From the NCBI RefSeq assembly GCF_023703085.1, contig NZ_JAMQJY010000003.1:62001-126000 (forward strand): a DNA stretch of 64,000 nt. Direction: 5' to 3'. Position numbers and translations under genes: made by a program. The notes beneath the pieces are model-generated. The model was not told the DNA's origin, did no database searches, and saw only the letters and a program-made list of their open reading frames with translations. Source of the DNA: Alkalicoccobacillus plakortidis (lineage in GTDB: Bacteria > Bacillota > Bacilli > Bacillales > Bacillaceae_D). Below are positions 36,493 to 45,800 of this stretch, in pieces; positions within the stretch are counted from its first letter, which is position 1, and each line of letters opens with the position of its first letter.

Positions 36493-37708
36493 TTACGACC
36501 GTGTTAGATATTCTCCCTTTTTTAACACAGGAGGATCGAGTGTGATGGTTTCTGGGTATTTGATGCCTTGTCCTGTGTTTAGGATAACCACCGTTTCTTC
36601 TTCCCCTATCCATGCCTTCTGCTTCAGCTCTCGAGCAGCAGCAAAGGCAGCGGCACCCTCTGGGCAGATAAAGGCTCCTTCTAGTTCTCCAACTCTTTGG
36701 AGTTCCTTCAGCATGGTTTCATCATCAATCGCGATGGCACAACCATTTGTTTTGTAGATTGCATCTAGCACAAGGAAGTCTCCAAGTGCTTTTGGTACAT
36801 TAATTCCAAAGGCTTGTGTTGTTGAGTTCTCCCAAAATTCGGAGGACGTCTTTTTATCCTGCCAAGCTTGTACAATTGGTGCGCAACCTGTAGCTTGTAC
36901 CGCCACTAATCTTGGAAGATTGCCTTCAACCCAACCCATTTCCTTTAGTTCCAGTAAGGCCTTATAAATGCCGATCAAACCAACTCCGCCACCAGTTGGG
37001 TATAAGATCACGTTTGGCATCGACCAATTCATCTGCTCAGCAAGCTCAAGCCCCATTGTTTTTTTGCCTTCTATCCGGTAAGGTTCTTTTAATGTAGATG
37101 CATCGTACAATCCATAATCCGCTACAGCTTGAGCGACAACCTTACCCGCATCACTAATTAGTCCATCAATTAAATGAAGATTTGCACCTGCTACCACACA
37201 TTCTCTACGTGTAATCTCCGGTGCATCAACTGGCATGACAATTGTTGCTTTTATATCAGCACGAGCTGCATAAAGGGACCAGGCTGCTCCAAGCATTCCC
37301 ATTGGTCGGCATCGCAATTTCTTTGATACCTAACTCCTTGGCTTTTGAGATTCCAACAGCTGCTCCTCTGGCTTTAAAGGAACCGCTTGGCACCATGCCC
37401 TCATCCTTCATATATAAATGAAACAAACCCATCTCTTTCCCAAGCTTTGTCATGGGTACCAGTGGTGTCATGCCTTCTCCAAGACTAACAACATGTGCCG
37501 TCTCTTCAACCGGTAATAACTCATGATACCTCCATAACGTGTTTTCTCGATCTGTAAAAACACTTGGGTCGAGCTCTTGTGATAATGTCTCTAAATCATA
37601 TCTCACTAATAAAGGAGATCCACACTCACACAGATGGTGCACCTCATCTTTGTGATAAGTTAGATCACATTTTGGACATTCTAGATGTGAAACATAGCTG
37701 TATCTCAT
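36493..37708 (-). CDS. thrC: Threonine synthase-like PLP enzyme (one-base frameshift)
   Basis: A 404-aa fold-type II PLP enzyme after repair. An N-terminal zinc ribbon (CPKCDLTYHKDEVHHLCECG) precedes the catalytic part. LGEGMTPLVPM and MKDEGMVPSGSFKARGAAVG contain the PLP lysine. The frame breaks at CCAAGC (37289-37294, plus strand). Removing one base gives MPTNGNAGAAWSLYAARADI, the expected PLP-phosphate region. Later YPTGGGVGLIGIYKAL and ILNTGQGIKYPE fit the family. Threonine synthases with a zinc ribbon convert O-phosphohomoserine to threonine. A diaminopropionate- or cysteate-type relative cannot be fully excluded. A CCTCCC-complement ribosome site precedes the ATG. Confidence 0.87.
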
Positions 37709-37746
37709 GCCTAATCCTCCCTCAATACTCGTCTACTTTCCCCTTC

Positions 37747-37787
37747 AAAAAAAAGCTGTACCAGTCACAAGGACACTAGGTACAGCA
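37747..37787 (-). terminator. Terminator at the end of the Tad/FHA/kinase locus
   Basis: On the minus strand GCTGTACC pairs with GGTACAGC across a 16-nt loop, followed by T8. It lies about 20 nt after the stop of the EssB-like gene. Confidence 0.9.
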
Positions 37788-37807
37788 ATGAACTCAAAAT
37801 GATTCTA

Positions 37808-39289
37808 TTAATCTTGTTGATCTTTGAGATCACTAATATCATCATTTAGTTTATCAATTTCATCCTTCTTCTCATCATCGTCTAAATCATCATCATCTTC
37901 AACCTTTTTAATGTCTTTCTCTTTAATTCGGATCTTCAGACCTATGTCTTCTAGTTCATTCGACTTTTTCCATGCTTCATCCAGGTTATCTTCTTGGTAA
38001 TAACTCTCAGCCGAAAGCTTTTGCGCTCGCTCGCTATCACTCAATTCCCCATTTGCAAGTTCATGGACTCGTTCAAATTGACGATCATTCCATGCTTGCT
38101 CAAGCTGAACATATGGTGACTTAGACTCAATGGTCATAAGTGTCTCTCTAGCAGCATCAGAATTGAGTGCCACAAGTCTTGATGCTGTATCAGCTGCATA
38201 CGCTCCATCTAAGCTTGCTGCTTTGACCACCACTTCTGGATTATCATGACCAATATACAATCGTTTTAATGATTCCTTATCTTGATCAGTAAGATCTCCC
38301 ATCGATTCGAAGGCTTCGATCGCTTGGTCCCGTTCACCAACTCCCAATAGGCGATACGCTTCTAAGCTTTGATCTTGAGAACTCACCGTTGTCTGCAGTT
38401 CTTCTTTCTCCGTTTCGAGTGCTGCCACTTCATCACTTGATTGTGCAGTTACCTGACTCACTTGTGAGCTCGCTCGATCGGCCAAGACACTATAGGTTAA
38501 GATAACGCCAATTAGAAGGCCGGCCACAATCGAACCAATTAATGTCATATAGCTTTTCTTCGCCGGCTTTTTAGGAGCTTCTTGAGTCTTTGCTTGAGCC
38601 TGCTGTGGAGCTTGGGGTGCTTGTTGGTAAACTGGTGTAGCTGGCTGAATTGGTGCCTCTTGTTGTACCAGTGCTTCTGGTTCTGGCTTTTTCACTGGTA
38701 CAGGTGCTGGATAGATTTCCGCTAACGCAGCCTCTAACTCATCAAGTGATTTTGCTGCAAAAAGTGCACCAGTTAAGCCTTCATCCGATTGAAGCTCACC
38801 CAATCCTCTTTCGATCAAATCTTCAAAGGTGTGAGTCGTAAAAAGTGAGATAATTAAGCATTTTAAACGATACACAAATACTTTGCTTTCGTGTTGCTCT
38901 GGTGGCAGGACAGCACGTATGCCTCGATGAGCAAATTTGACATCCCCACTCTCATCCGCATAAATATTTACAGGATCCACATATGTAGTGAATTGACTAC
39001 CTTCAATCCGGCGAATCCGAAGAATATTCTTGGCTATCTCTTGTTTTTGCTCCTGACTTAACCCAGTCCAACTACTTAAACCTTTATACCCTTTAGGTAA
39101 ATGATAACGGATCGTTAAGATCTCTTCTTCAATGCCATATGAAGAACACTCTAGAAAAATTTCATCTGCACGGCTTAGCTCTTCCAGCTGTTCCTCCGCT
39201 TGTACACGAGTTTCTTTAACCGGTAGTTCCACCAAAATCTCTTCTATTCCTTCGATTATTGTACCTTTAGGTAATGAATGACGAGCCAC
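37808..39289 (-). CDS. EssB/YukC-like membrane protein
   Basis: A 493-aa protein. I chose GTG 39289, 7 nt after AGGAGG. Residues about 1-190 resemble the cytoplasmic pseudokinase domain of EssB/YukC (type VII secretion): LTIRYHLPKGYKGLSSW, NIYADESGDVKFAHRGI and VFVYRLKCLIISLFT...TFEDLIERG. There is then a Pro/Gln/Ala-rich linker (about 195-245), one transmembrane helix (about 247-269) and an extracytoplasmic helical, TPR-like region ending in an acidic coiled coil. The linker is longer than I expect in EssB. Type VII ATPase and WXG100 genes are absent nearby; instead it is the last gene of a Tad pilus and phospho-signalling locus. I infer a scaffold role at the membrane. Domain assignment is by eye and should be treated as likely, not certain. 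Confidence 0.72.
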   Translation of the reverse strand: MARHSLPKGTIIEGIEEILVELPVKETRVQAEEQLEELSRADEIFLECSSYGIEEEILTIRYHLPKGYKGLSSWTGLSQEQKQEIAKNILRIRRIEGSQFTTYVDPVNIYADESGDVKFAHRGIRAVLPPEQHESKVFVYRLKCLIISLFTTHTFEDLIERGLGELQSDEGLTGALFAAKSLDELEAALAEIYPAPVPVKKPEPEALVQQEAPIQPATPVYQQAPQAPQQAQAKTQEAPKKPAKKSYMTLIGSIVAGLLIGVILTYSVLADRASSQVSQVTAQSSDEVAALETEKEELQTTVSSQDQSLEAYRLLGVGERDQAIEAFESMGDLTDQDKESLKRLYIGHDNPEVVVKAASLDGAYAADTASRLVALNSDAARETLMTIESKSPYVQLEQAWNDRQFERVHELANGELSDSERAQKLSAESYYQEDNLDEAWKKSNELEDIGLKIRIKEKDIKKVEDDDDLDDDEKKDEIDKLNDDISDLKDQQD

Positions 39290-39314
39290 CTTGATCCCTC
39301 CTACCATTGTGTTT

Positions 39315-40234
39315 TTAAAATTGGTCGATAAAAATATAGAGTATAACAGCAAGTAAAAAGACGGATGAAGCAATATAGGATGTAATCAACCAGCCTTTTT
39401 TAGCTTGCCTCTCCATTTGTCTAACCAGCTGTGATTTAGCCTTTTCCAATCGCTGTTTTAAATCTTGTGCTGATTGAATTCGTTTCTCTGGTTCATGCCT
39501 GGACAAGCTGGTGAATGATTTTAGCAACGTCTCTGCTTAAGCCCTTTCGAAACGTTCGAAGAGGCTTTTGAGTGATGTACACAAACTTCCCACCTGATAA
39601 GAAAAAGTACATTAAGGAACCAAGTGAAAATAAATCAGTTCTTGTATCAGATTGCCGTTTCTCAAACTGCTCTGGTGCTGCAAAACCAACCGTACCAATT
39701 TGCAACGTATCCTTTACTTTGTGCACGTCATACCGTCGTGCAATACCAAAATCAATCAGCTTAAGCCTTCCATCCTTCGTCAGCATCAGATTACCCGGCT
39801 TTAGATCACGATAAATGATCGCAGGCTTTTGTGCATGAAGATATTCAAGGATCTCAGTCAATTGAATAGCTAGATCAAGCACAAACAGCTGTGAAAAAGG
39901 TTTGGTACGATTCTCAAACAGCTTGGAGTAAGGACTCGCCATCTATATACTCTTGAACAAGATAGACATAGCGTTTATCATTTGAGTAAAAAAAGTCTGC
40001 AATCTGCGGCAGGTTTTCATGCTGTAATTCACTCAGCACTCGTCCCTCTGATGACAATCTGCGTGCCATTTTTTTGTCCATATCCGCTATTTTTACTGCC
40101 CATTGCTTGGACTCATCCTGCAAATCTGCAGCTAGGTACACAATGGCCATACCGCCTGAGCCAATATGCCGTATGATTTTGTATCTCTCGCGTAAAATCT
40201 CTCCAGCTTCTAGATGAATATCATGTTTTGCCAT
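39315..40234 (-). CDS. Membrane-anchored Ser/Thr protein kinase (two one-base frameshifts)
   Basis: A 305-aa kinase after repair. Gly-rich loop IGSGGMAIVY, catalytic Lys in WAVKIAD, catalytic loop YRDLKPGNLML (Tyr replaces His of HRD, seen in a bacterial kinase subgroup), LIDFGIARR (DFG) and APEQF. A single transmembrane helix (ITSYIASSVFLLAVILYIFI) lies at the very C-terminus. The frame breaks twice: GCTTGG at 39921-39926 and GCCTGG at 39497-39502 (plus strand). Deleting one base at each joins SLLQ to LFENRTKPFSQL and HQLVQ to HEPEKRIQSAQDL. It is packed between a PP2C gene (5-nt gap) and the EssB-like gene, forming a kinase-phosphatase-FHA set. Confidence 0.9.
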
Positions 40235-40238
40235 GTCC

Positions 40239-41177
40239 TCACCTAGCTTTCTTTCGCTTCAGAAAAGGAGAGAGCCAAGAAGTAAGAGACCGTTCCTCCA
40301 CAAAAGGAGCTTGTGAGTCAACAGGCATATGACGGACCAGCAGCACCGTGATATTATCGTACGCACCTGAATAATTAGCTAATTTTACAAGGTAGTCGGA
40401 CATCGATTGTAGATCGGTATATTCATTTTCCAGACCACGTAGAGTTTGAGTCATCTCCTCATCTGAAAATAAGGAATAAAACCCATCACTACAAAGTAGA
40501 AACAAATCACTCGCTTGATACACACCAAGCTGCTCATTTACTTTTATGCCCTTCTCAATGCCCAAACACTGTGTTAACACATTACGTTTATGATGAGTTC
40601 TGGCCTGTTCCCTGGTTAGCAGCCCTCTTTTAATCTGCTGCTCTACCCATGAATGGTCCTCCGTCAGCTGAATCAAATCCGATTCGCTTTCAAGAGATTC
40701 CGTATCCTGTTCCTTTAAATCAAGTGGTTGATTTTGCCTAAAGTAGTTTTGTAATCCCGATTGGTTGCCTGTTAGCTGATAAATTCTGCTGTCACCAATA
40801 TGTGCTACGGCATATTGACCTTGAAACATAAACAGTATCGATAGCGTGGTTCCATTTTTAGAACCATTCGCTAACAGTTTTTGATCAATCGTTTCAAGTA
40901 ATGGTTCAACCTCACTCATGAGTTGCTGTAGGGGTTGCTCACTTCGCATCGTGCGTTTTATGCGCTTATCCCACCACTGCTCAAGTACTCTTTTGGCTAG
41001 CTGACTAGCCGCCGCCCCATTCTCTGATCCACCCATACCATCAGCCACAGCAATCATCAACACCTGCCGCCTTTGATCATCCTCAAACACACGCCAAATA
41101 TAGGCATCTTCATTTTCTATTTTTACCGGACCAGTGTCCGTAGACAGACCTATCTGCCAATTGGGTTGTGCGTCCAT
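40239..41177 (-). CDS. PP2C-family Ser/Thr protein phosphatase
   Basis: A 312-aa PPM phosphatase. Metal and catalytic motifs: GPVKIENEDAYIW, IAVADGMGGSENG, AHIGDSRIYQL, LTEDHSW and SDGFYSLFSD, then YDNITVLLV (GxxDN-type end). It would dephosphorylate Ser/Thr sites written by the adjacent kinase. It sits 6 nt downstream of the FHA gene and 4 nt upstream of the kinase gene, so the three are surely one transcript. No membrane segment. Confidence 0.95.
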   Translation of the reverse strand: MDAQPNWQIGLSTDTGPVKIENEDAYIWRVFEDDQRRQVLMIAVADGMGGSENGAAASQLAKRVLEQWWDKRIKRTMRSEQPLQQLMSEVEPLLETIDQKLLANGSKNGTTLSILFMFQGQYAVAHIGDSRIYQLTGNQSGLQNYFRQNQPLDLKEQDTESLESESDLIQLTEDHSWVEQQIKRGLLTREQARTHHKRNVLTQCLGIEKGIKVNEQLGVYQASDLFLLCSDGFYSLFSDEEMTQTLRGLENEYTDLQSMSDYLVKLANYSGAYDNITVLLVRHMPVDSQAPFVEERSLTSWLSPFLKRKKAR

Positions 41178-41183
41178 AGATGT

Positions 41184-42836
41184 CTACTCCCACTTAAATT
41201 CATACGTCGCTTTTCCAATTTGAATCTTGTCACCAACCTCAAGTGAGTGGAGCTTATAAGGAACCAAAACCTGATCATTCACTTTGGTGCCATTTTTTGA
41301 TCCTAGGTCTTTGACACTGTAGCTATTTTCAATCCGAACAAACTCTATATGCATCCGAGAAACACCCGTACTCTGCTCCACATATTGGGAGGAGTCAGAA
41401 TTACGTCCAATCACAAAGTTGCTCTCAGATATCGTCAGTTCCTCAGGACCGTTTTCACGCTCAATGTGTAAGGTTGGCCACGTCATCACTTCTTCTACAG
41501 CTTGTTCCTCCTCCTCTTCAAGTAAAACCGTATCATCTGATAATAAGCTCGTATCCACACCATAAGATGGCTCTGCAGGAACACTTGGAGCTGGCTCAGG
41601 AGCTACCGCAGTAGCTGTCTGCGTAACAGGAGTTGCTGCAACCGGACTAGCCTGTGGTTCTGGCATAGAAACAGGCTGATTCATTACCGGCGTAGGTGTT
41701 GATGGCGTTTGATACACACCCTGGTTATAGCTTGGTGATTGATTATAACTTGTGTAGCCACCATTAACAGATTGTTGCTGATTCAAATCGCGACCGGCTG
41801 CCACTTCCTTTTTCGGTTGTTCTTCTTTTGCACCCGTTGCTTTCTTATAGAAAAAGCATAGAAAGATTACAGCAGCGATAATAACTACTGTTAATGCGAT
41901 ACTTGAAAGGAACGCCACTCCGCCATAATTAAAGCCTAATAGCTGCCAAACAATCACAATTCCAAGGAGTCCAAAAACCGCTGTATAGAGTTTGTTTTTA
42001 CCAGTCAATACCTGTTCCTTTTTCCCAGTACTAGCTGGCTTTTTAGCTTTCTCTTTTTTCGGTTTCTTTGACTTTGGCTCAGCAGACTGGTCTGATGACT
42101 TTTGTTGCGAGTTAGCATATTGATTCGTTCCAGATTGTTGCGAGTAGGAAGGTGAGTATGATTGCTGCTGTTGCTCTTGCTGGATAGATGGTTGACCTGA
42201 ATGTTGGTCTTGCTGCTGAGTATAGCCTTGTGCAAAACCAGCTTGAGGGCGGAGTTGTTGTTGCCGTAATAGTAACTCCTTTAAACCAGCGAAACTAAAA
42301 GAAACATCCTCTGTATACGAAGCCAGATGATTAAACTCCGTTCCTTGAAGACCATTTACCTTTTTACCTACACGAAGTAGTAATGACTTTAACTCCTCGG
42401 TTGCTGTATGCTCCTTCTCAAGCTCTTGAACAGGCAGATACGTGACGTAGAGATGCTGAAGGTTCTTTCCAATATAAATGTAGTCCTCTTGCAAGACATA
42501 TTGATGCTCATTCAGCATGTACAATTTACTTTGTTCAAGCGTATTAATGATTGATAAAAATAAGTGATAAAATTCATGAGACGTCAATGATTTCTGTTCT
42601 AAGTATTCGGAAAGTGGTTGTTTCGCCGTCACATCAAAATAAAGACGAACATTAAAATCAACTTCTTCCACAGATAAGGGCAGAAGATTCGGAATCTGAT
42701 TCGACTGCATCATCTTTAATTGAAGCGGAATTAAATCATCACCCTGCAGACGACGTTCCCCTTTTTCCCCAACAATCATATGACGACCATTCTTTTGCTG
42801 AAACTCATACTGTAATCCATAAATGGAATGACCCAT
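41184..42836 (-). CDS. DUF6382-like / FHA domain membrane protein
   Basis: A 550-aa protein. I chose ATG 42836 (MGHSIYGLQYEFQ) after AGGAGGAGAACGA. Residues about 1-190 form an N-terminal domain of the type found beside FHA domains in Firmicutes (DUF6382). A long Gln/Ser-rich linker and a Lys-rich segment lead to two transmembrane helices (about 285-335). Another Pro/Gln-rich linker leads to a C-terminal FHA domain (VIGRNSDSSQYVEQSTGVSR, HIEFVR, KDLGSKNGTKVN). A DTVLLEEEEE motif just before the FHA domain offers a threonine that could be phosphorylated and bound. The FHA domain reads phosphothreonine, so the protein probably links kinase signalling to the pilus machinery. Confidence 0.87.
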   Translation of the reverse strand: MGHSIYGLQYEFQQKNGRHMIVGEKGERRLQGDDLIPLQLKMMQSNQIPNLLPLSVEEVDFNVRLYFDVTAKQPLSEYLEQKSLTSHEFYHLFLSIINTLEQSKLYMLNEHQYVLQEDYIYIGKNLQHLYVTYLPVQELEKEHTATEELKSLLLRVGKKVNGLQGTEFNHLASYTEDVSFSFAGLKELLLRQQQLRPQAGFAQGYTQQQDQHSGQPSIQQEQQQQSYSPSYSQQSGTNQYANSQQKSSDQSAEPKSKKPKKEKAKKPASTGKKEQVLTGKNKLYTAVFGLLGIVIVWQLLGFNYGGVAFLSSIALTVVIIAAVIFLCFFYKKATGAKEEQPKKEVAAGRDLNQQQSVNGGYTSYNQSPSYNQGVYQTPSTPTPVMNQPVSMPEPQASPVAATPVTQTATAVAPEPAPSVPAEPSYGVDTSLLSDDTVLLEEEEEQAVEEVMTWPTLHIERENGPEELTISESNFVIGRNSDSSQYVEQSTGVSRMHIEFVRIENSYSVKDLGSKNGTKVNDQVLVPYKLHSLEVGDKIQIGKATYEFKWE

Positions 42837-42868
42837 TCGTTCTCCTCCTCTTTCCATAGACCCATAAT

Positions 42869-43390
42869 TTAAGCAAACACTAAAAAGTAATAAGCAGTGA
42901 ACACAGCCGGCGCCACCGCATACATAAACGGAATACGTGTACTACGATTCACCTTATAATCCTCTAGATGAGACAAATCCTTAGATGTAATGGAACCAAT
43001 TAATGCGAATAGCCCCCCAGTCATTCGACTAAGGAAGGTTCTCGTAAATAGTAAAATAATGATGCCAATAACGCCCCCGAATACAATCGAATACATCATG
43101 AGATGAAGCACTACCTCCGTCCCAGCAATAGCCCCAAACGCAGCGAACAACTTCACATCACCAGCACTTAACACACGAAACACATATAATAGAAGAAAAA
43201 TACCAGTAGCCACTAAAAATCCAATGCCAGAGAAGATCAACCCATCGATGCCACCAGAAATCAGATGATACACCAACCCAAACGCCACGCCACTTACCGT
43301 CAACCAGTTCGGCAACTTGTGATAACGAATATCTGTATAAAGAGCAACCAACATCAAAACCACTAAGACATAATCATGAAATTGCAACAA
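42869..43390 (-). CDS. tadV: Prepilin peptidase, A24 family (TadV/CpaA)
   Basis: A 173-aa membrane aspartic protease. TTG 43390 (M)LQFHDYVLVVLMLVALYTDI is the likely start, after AGGAGGGG; the frame runs upstream to 43444 without a ribosome site. The two catalytic aspartates are seen in YTDIRYHKLPNWLT and LSAGDVKLFAAFGA. TadV cleaves and processes the Flp pilin and TadE/F pseudopilins. Six hydrophobic segments. It belongs to the leftward Tad locus, 33 nt upstream of the FHA gene. Confidence 0.9.
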   Translation of the reverse strand: MLQFHDYVLVVLMLVALYTDIRYHKLPNWLTVSGVAFGLVYHLISGGIDGLIFSGIGFLVATGIFLLLYVFRVLSAGDVKLFAAFGAIAGTEVVLHLMMYSIVFGGVIGIIILLFTRTFLSRMTGGLFALIGSITSKDLSHLEDYKVNRSTRIPFMYAVAPAVFTAYYFLVFA

Positions 43391-43607
43391 ACGCCTTTTC
43401 CCCTCCTTCCATCCACAAATGCAATGAATACTCTTGATTTTCAAATATATTCATAGTATTTCCTGTATTTCTCATTCCCTCTTTCCAAAAACCTAATCCT
43501 ATTGGACGAGAATTTTTTAATGACGAATGACACGGCTTAGCTTAATTAACAAGAATGTATAAAGCTTGTTTGTTCAGATATGAAGTGTCATCGGGAAAGA
43601 GAGTTTT

Positions 43608-44273
43608 CTATTCTATTTCGCTTTTTTCAAAAGTAAATCGAATATGATTTTTTGCGGCACCTGACGCTACTAGGCCTCCAGTTATTCGTAGATAGTTTTC
43701 TTGATTTTCATATGCTTCGTATATTACTTGGCCAGTCAATTCTTCACCTGGAGCTAATGTTCCTTCAATATTATCTAAACTGTCAAAGTACTGAGAGTCA
43801 TCCGGGAATCCCGACACCTCCAGATCATCAGTAAACTCCATTACCCCAATTGAATCTCAGCGTCTATATCTTCTTCCCCTTCATTTTTCACCGTGTAATT
43901 AACCAGTATAAAGTAATCATGTTCTGGCAATTCATCTTCAATTCATCTTCAATTCATCTTCAATGTCATTTAGTATCTCGACTTAATTTACGGTAATTGA
44001 ATAGGTTCCAATAGTAGTTTCAACCGTTCCAGTGTCCCCAATAGAAAGATCTAGCTTGGTCCTCAAAGCTTCCACTAGCTAGTACACTATCAGATTCATC
44101 ATCTGTAGCTTCATCCTCTTCACTCGTTTCTTCATTCACTTCGCTGTAGTTCCCTCAGATTCATTACTTTGTAGGTTCGTTTCCTCTGAAGCAGAAGGCT
44201 CATCATTATTACATGCAACTAATACTGTAAAAGTAGCTATAGTGAGCGTACTCAGTTTTATCTGTTTCTTCAT
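43608..44273 (-). pseudogene. Decayed lipoprotein paralogue
   Basis: Starts with an intact lipoprotein signal (MKKQIKLSTLTIATFTVLVACNN) after AAGGAGG, but is then broken several times. There is a frameshift after about 45 codons, CCAAGC at 44054-44059 (one extra base), an in-frame TAA after ITVN, an 11-bp unit (TTCATCTTCAA) present three times at 43931-43963 where one copy restores the frame, and another frameshift near 43855. The last 77 codons are readable and end in KSEIE as in the two intact paralogues upstream. Unlike the single-lesion genes elsewhere, this is a genuinely degenerate gene. Confidence 0.85.
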
Positions 44274-44316
44274 TTAAATAGATGCCTCCTTGTATAAGTT
44301 TAATTGTGAATGTTTT

Positions 44317-44994
44317 CTATTCTATTTCGCTTTTTTGAAAGGTAAACAGAATATCATTTTTTAATCCTCCTGATGCAATAAGTCCTTGATGAGCACGCAC
44401 ATAAAATTCATCAGCGTCATATATATTGTAAAGAACTTCGCCTTTAGCTTTTTCTCCTGGGTCTAATATGTTATCTTCAAATGATTCCAAACTATCAAAT
44501 TGACCTGAGACATCTGATTGTCCTGAACCTTCTAACCAGTCCGTAGCCTCTACAGTTCTCATAGACTCCCATACTTCTATAGATTCCTCTCCAACATTCT
44601 CGAGTGTATACTCTACTAATAAATATGCTTCGAGCTGTGAACTCTCACCTTCAATTTCTTCTTTGAACTGCACATTATTAAGAGTGACCTTATACATTCC
44701 AATTGTTGATTCAATTATAGCTGTATCTCCGATTTCTAAATTCATCTGATCCTCAGCAGAATTTTTCTCATCTTGATTATCCTCTTTGTCCTGCTCAGAA
44801 CTAATGTCTTCATTATTTTCTTCTTCATTAGTAGAGTTCTCTTGTTCTGTAATCTCTGGTTCATTATCCACGCTGCTTTCTTCTGATTCATTAGCAGTAC
44901 TTAATTCTGACGCCTGCTTGTCACTACCTCCACACGCTGTGAGAATTCCAATACTCACCAACATACTCGCGCTTATTTTTATGTACTTTTTCAC
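44317..44994 (-). CDS. Lipoprotein with acidic linker, DUF4352-like
   Basis: A 225-aa lipoprotein (lipobox LTAC), then an Asn/Glu/Asp-rich linker and a beta-rich domain of about 140 residues with the pattern YKVTLNNVQF...LLVEYTLENVGEESI. It ends in FTFQKSEIE, shared with the paralogues at 45801-46547 and 43608-44273. Three copies inside one Tad locus point to tandem duplication. I infer that it sits on the outer face of the membrane near the pilus. Function unknown. Confidence 0.8.
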   Translation of the reverse strand: MKKYIKISASMLVSIGILTACGGSDKQASELSTANESEESSVDNEPEITEQENSTNEEENNEDISSEQDKEDNQDEKNSAEDQMNLEIGDTAIIESTIGMYKVTLNNVQFKEEIEGESSQLEAYLLVEYTLENVGEESIEVWESMRTVEATDWLEGSGQSDVSGQFDSLESFEDNILDPGEKAKGEVLYNIYDADEFYVRAHQGLIASGGLKNDILFTFQKSEIE

Positions 44995-45128
44995 AGTCTC
45001 ATCTCCCCACCCAGCAAATAAATTTGATCATAATTCTATATTAGTTTTTATTTTCCATTTAAAATCAAAGCCTATCTTTAAACTTCGAGCATTAAGTTCA
45101 TTGCTTATCTATGATTCGGTGTTTTACT

Positions 45129-45701
45129 CTATGAACCTACCCAAATTCGTTCATAAGCCTTCTCTTTTAACACAATCGTTTTATTCACAAAAGGCGCTGT
45201 AATTTCTAATTCATACGTTGCAATCATACCTAAATAAAGAGAGGTTGTGCTGTTTGGATCAGGCAAATCTGTTATTTCTACTTGAATATTATCCCCACTA
45301 AAAAACAAATCTGCATTTGATTCTTTATATTTTGTTTTAACTACTTCAGTAGATGCACTCTCTGCTGCATCTTGAAAATAGGAAGTTGGATCAAAACCAA
45401 CGGAATCGAATACAAAATTTAATAGTGTTTTAACATCACCTAATTGAACCTTATTGTTTGTATACTCTTCTATTTTGGAGTTGGCTTTAGTCTCTGCTGC
45501 CCCTGAAGCTACTGCAATTGGGTAAGCAGAAGTAGCAAAGATCTCCGTTGTTTCACTTACTGCTTGTTTTAAAGCCATATCAGCAACCGAGATGCGTATA
45601 ATTGTGGCAAGAAAAACAACAAATAATAAAAAGAATGGCATGACCATAGCTGCTTCGAGAGTTAAGCTACCTCGTTCATCACGGATGAAATTTTTAATCA
45701 T
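45129..45701 (-). CDS. TadE-like pseudopilin
   Basis: A 190-aa protein. I chose ATG 45701 (MIKNFIRDERGSLTLEAAM) after GGGAGTGA; the frame opens at 45731. The N-terminal class III signal, Gly then Glu at +5 (RGSLTLEAAMVMPFF), and the following helix are typical of TadE/TadF. The extracellular remainder is poorly conserved. It would be processed by TadV. This is the second TadE-like gene of the locus, lying between two lipoprotein paralogues. Confidence 0.82.
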   Translation of the reverse strand: MIKNFIRDERGSLTLEAAMVMPFFLLFVVFLATIIRISVADMALKQAVSETTEIFATSAYPIAVASGAAETKANSKIEEYTNNKVQLGDVKTLLNFVFDSVGFDPTSYFQDAAESASTEVVKTKYKESNADLFFSGDNIQVEITDLPDPNSTTSLYLGMIATYELEITAPFVNKTIVLKEKAYERIWVGS

Positions 45702-45800
45702 ATCTTCACTCCCTTTTTGATTCCAAATCAATACGAATTACGCACCGTACTTCGTATTGATTTAGAAGGGAATCTGTTTAAAACAGATTCCCTAGATCTA

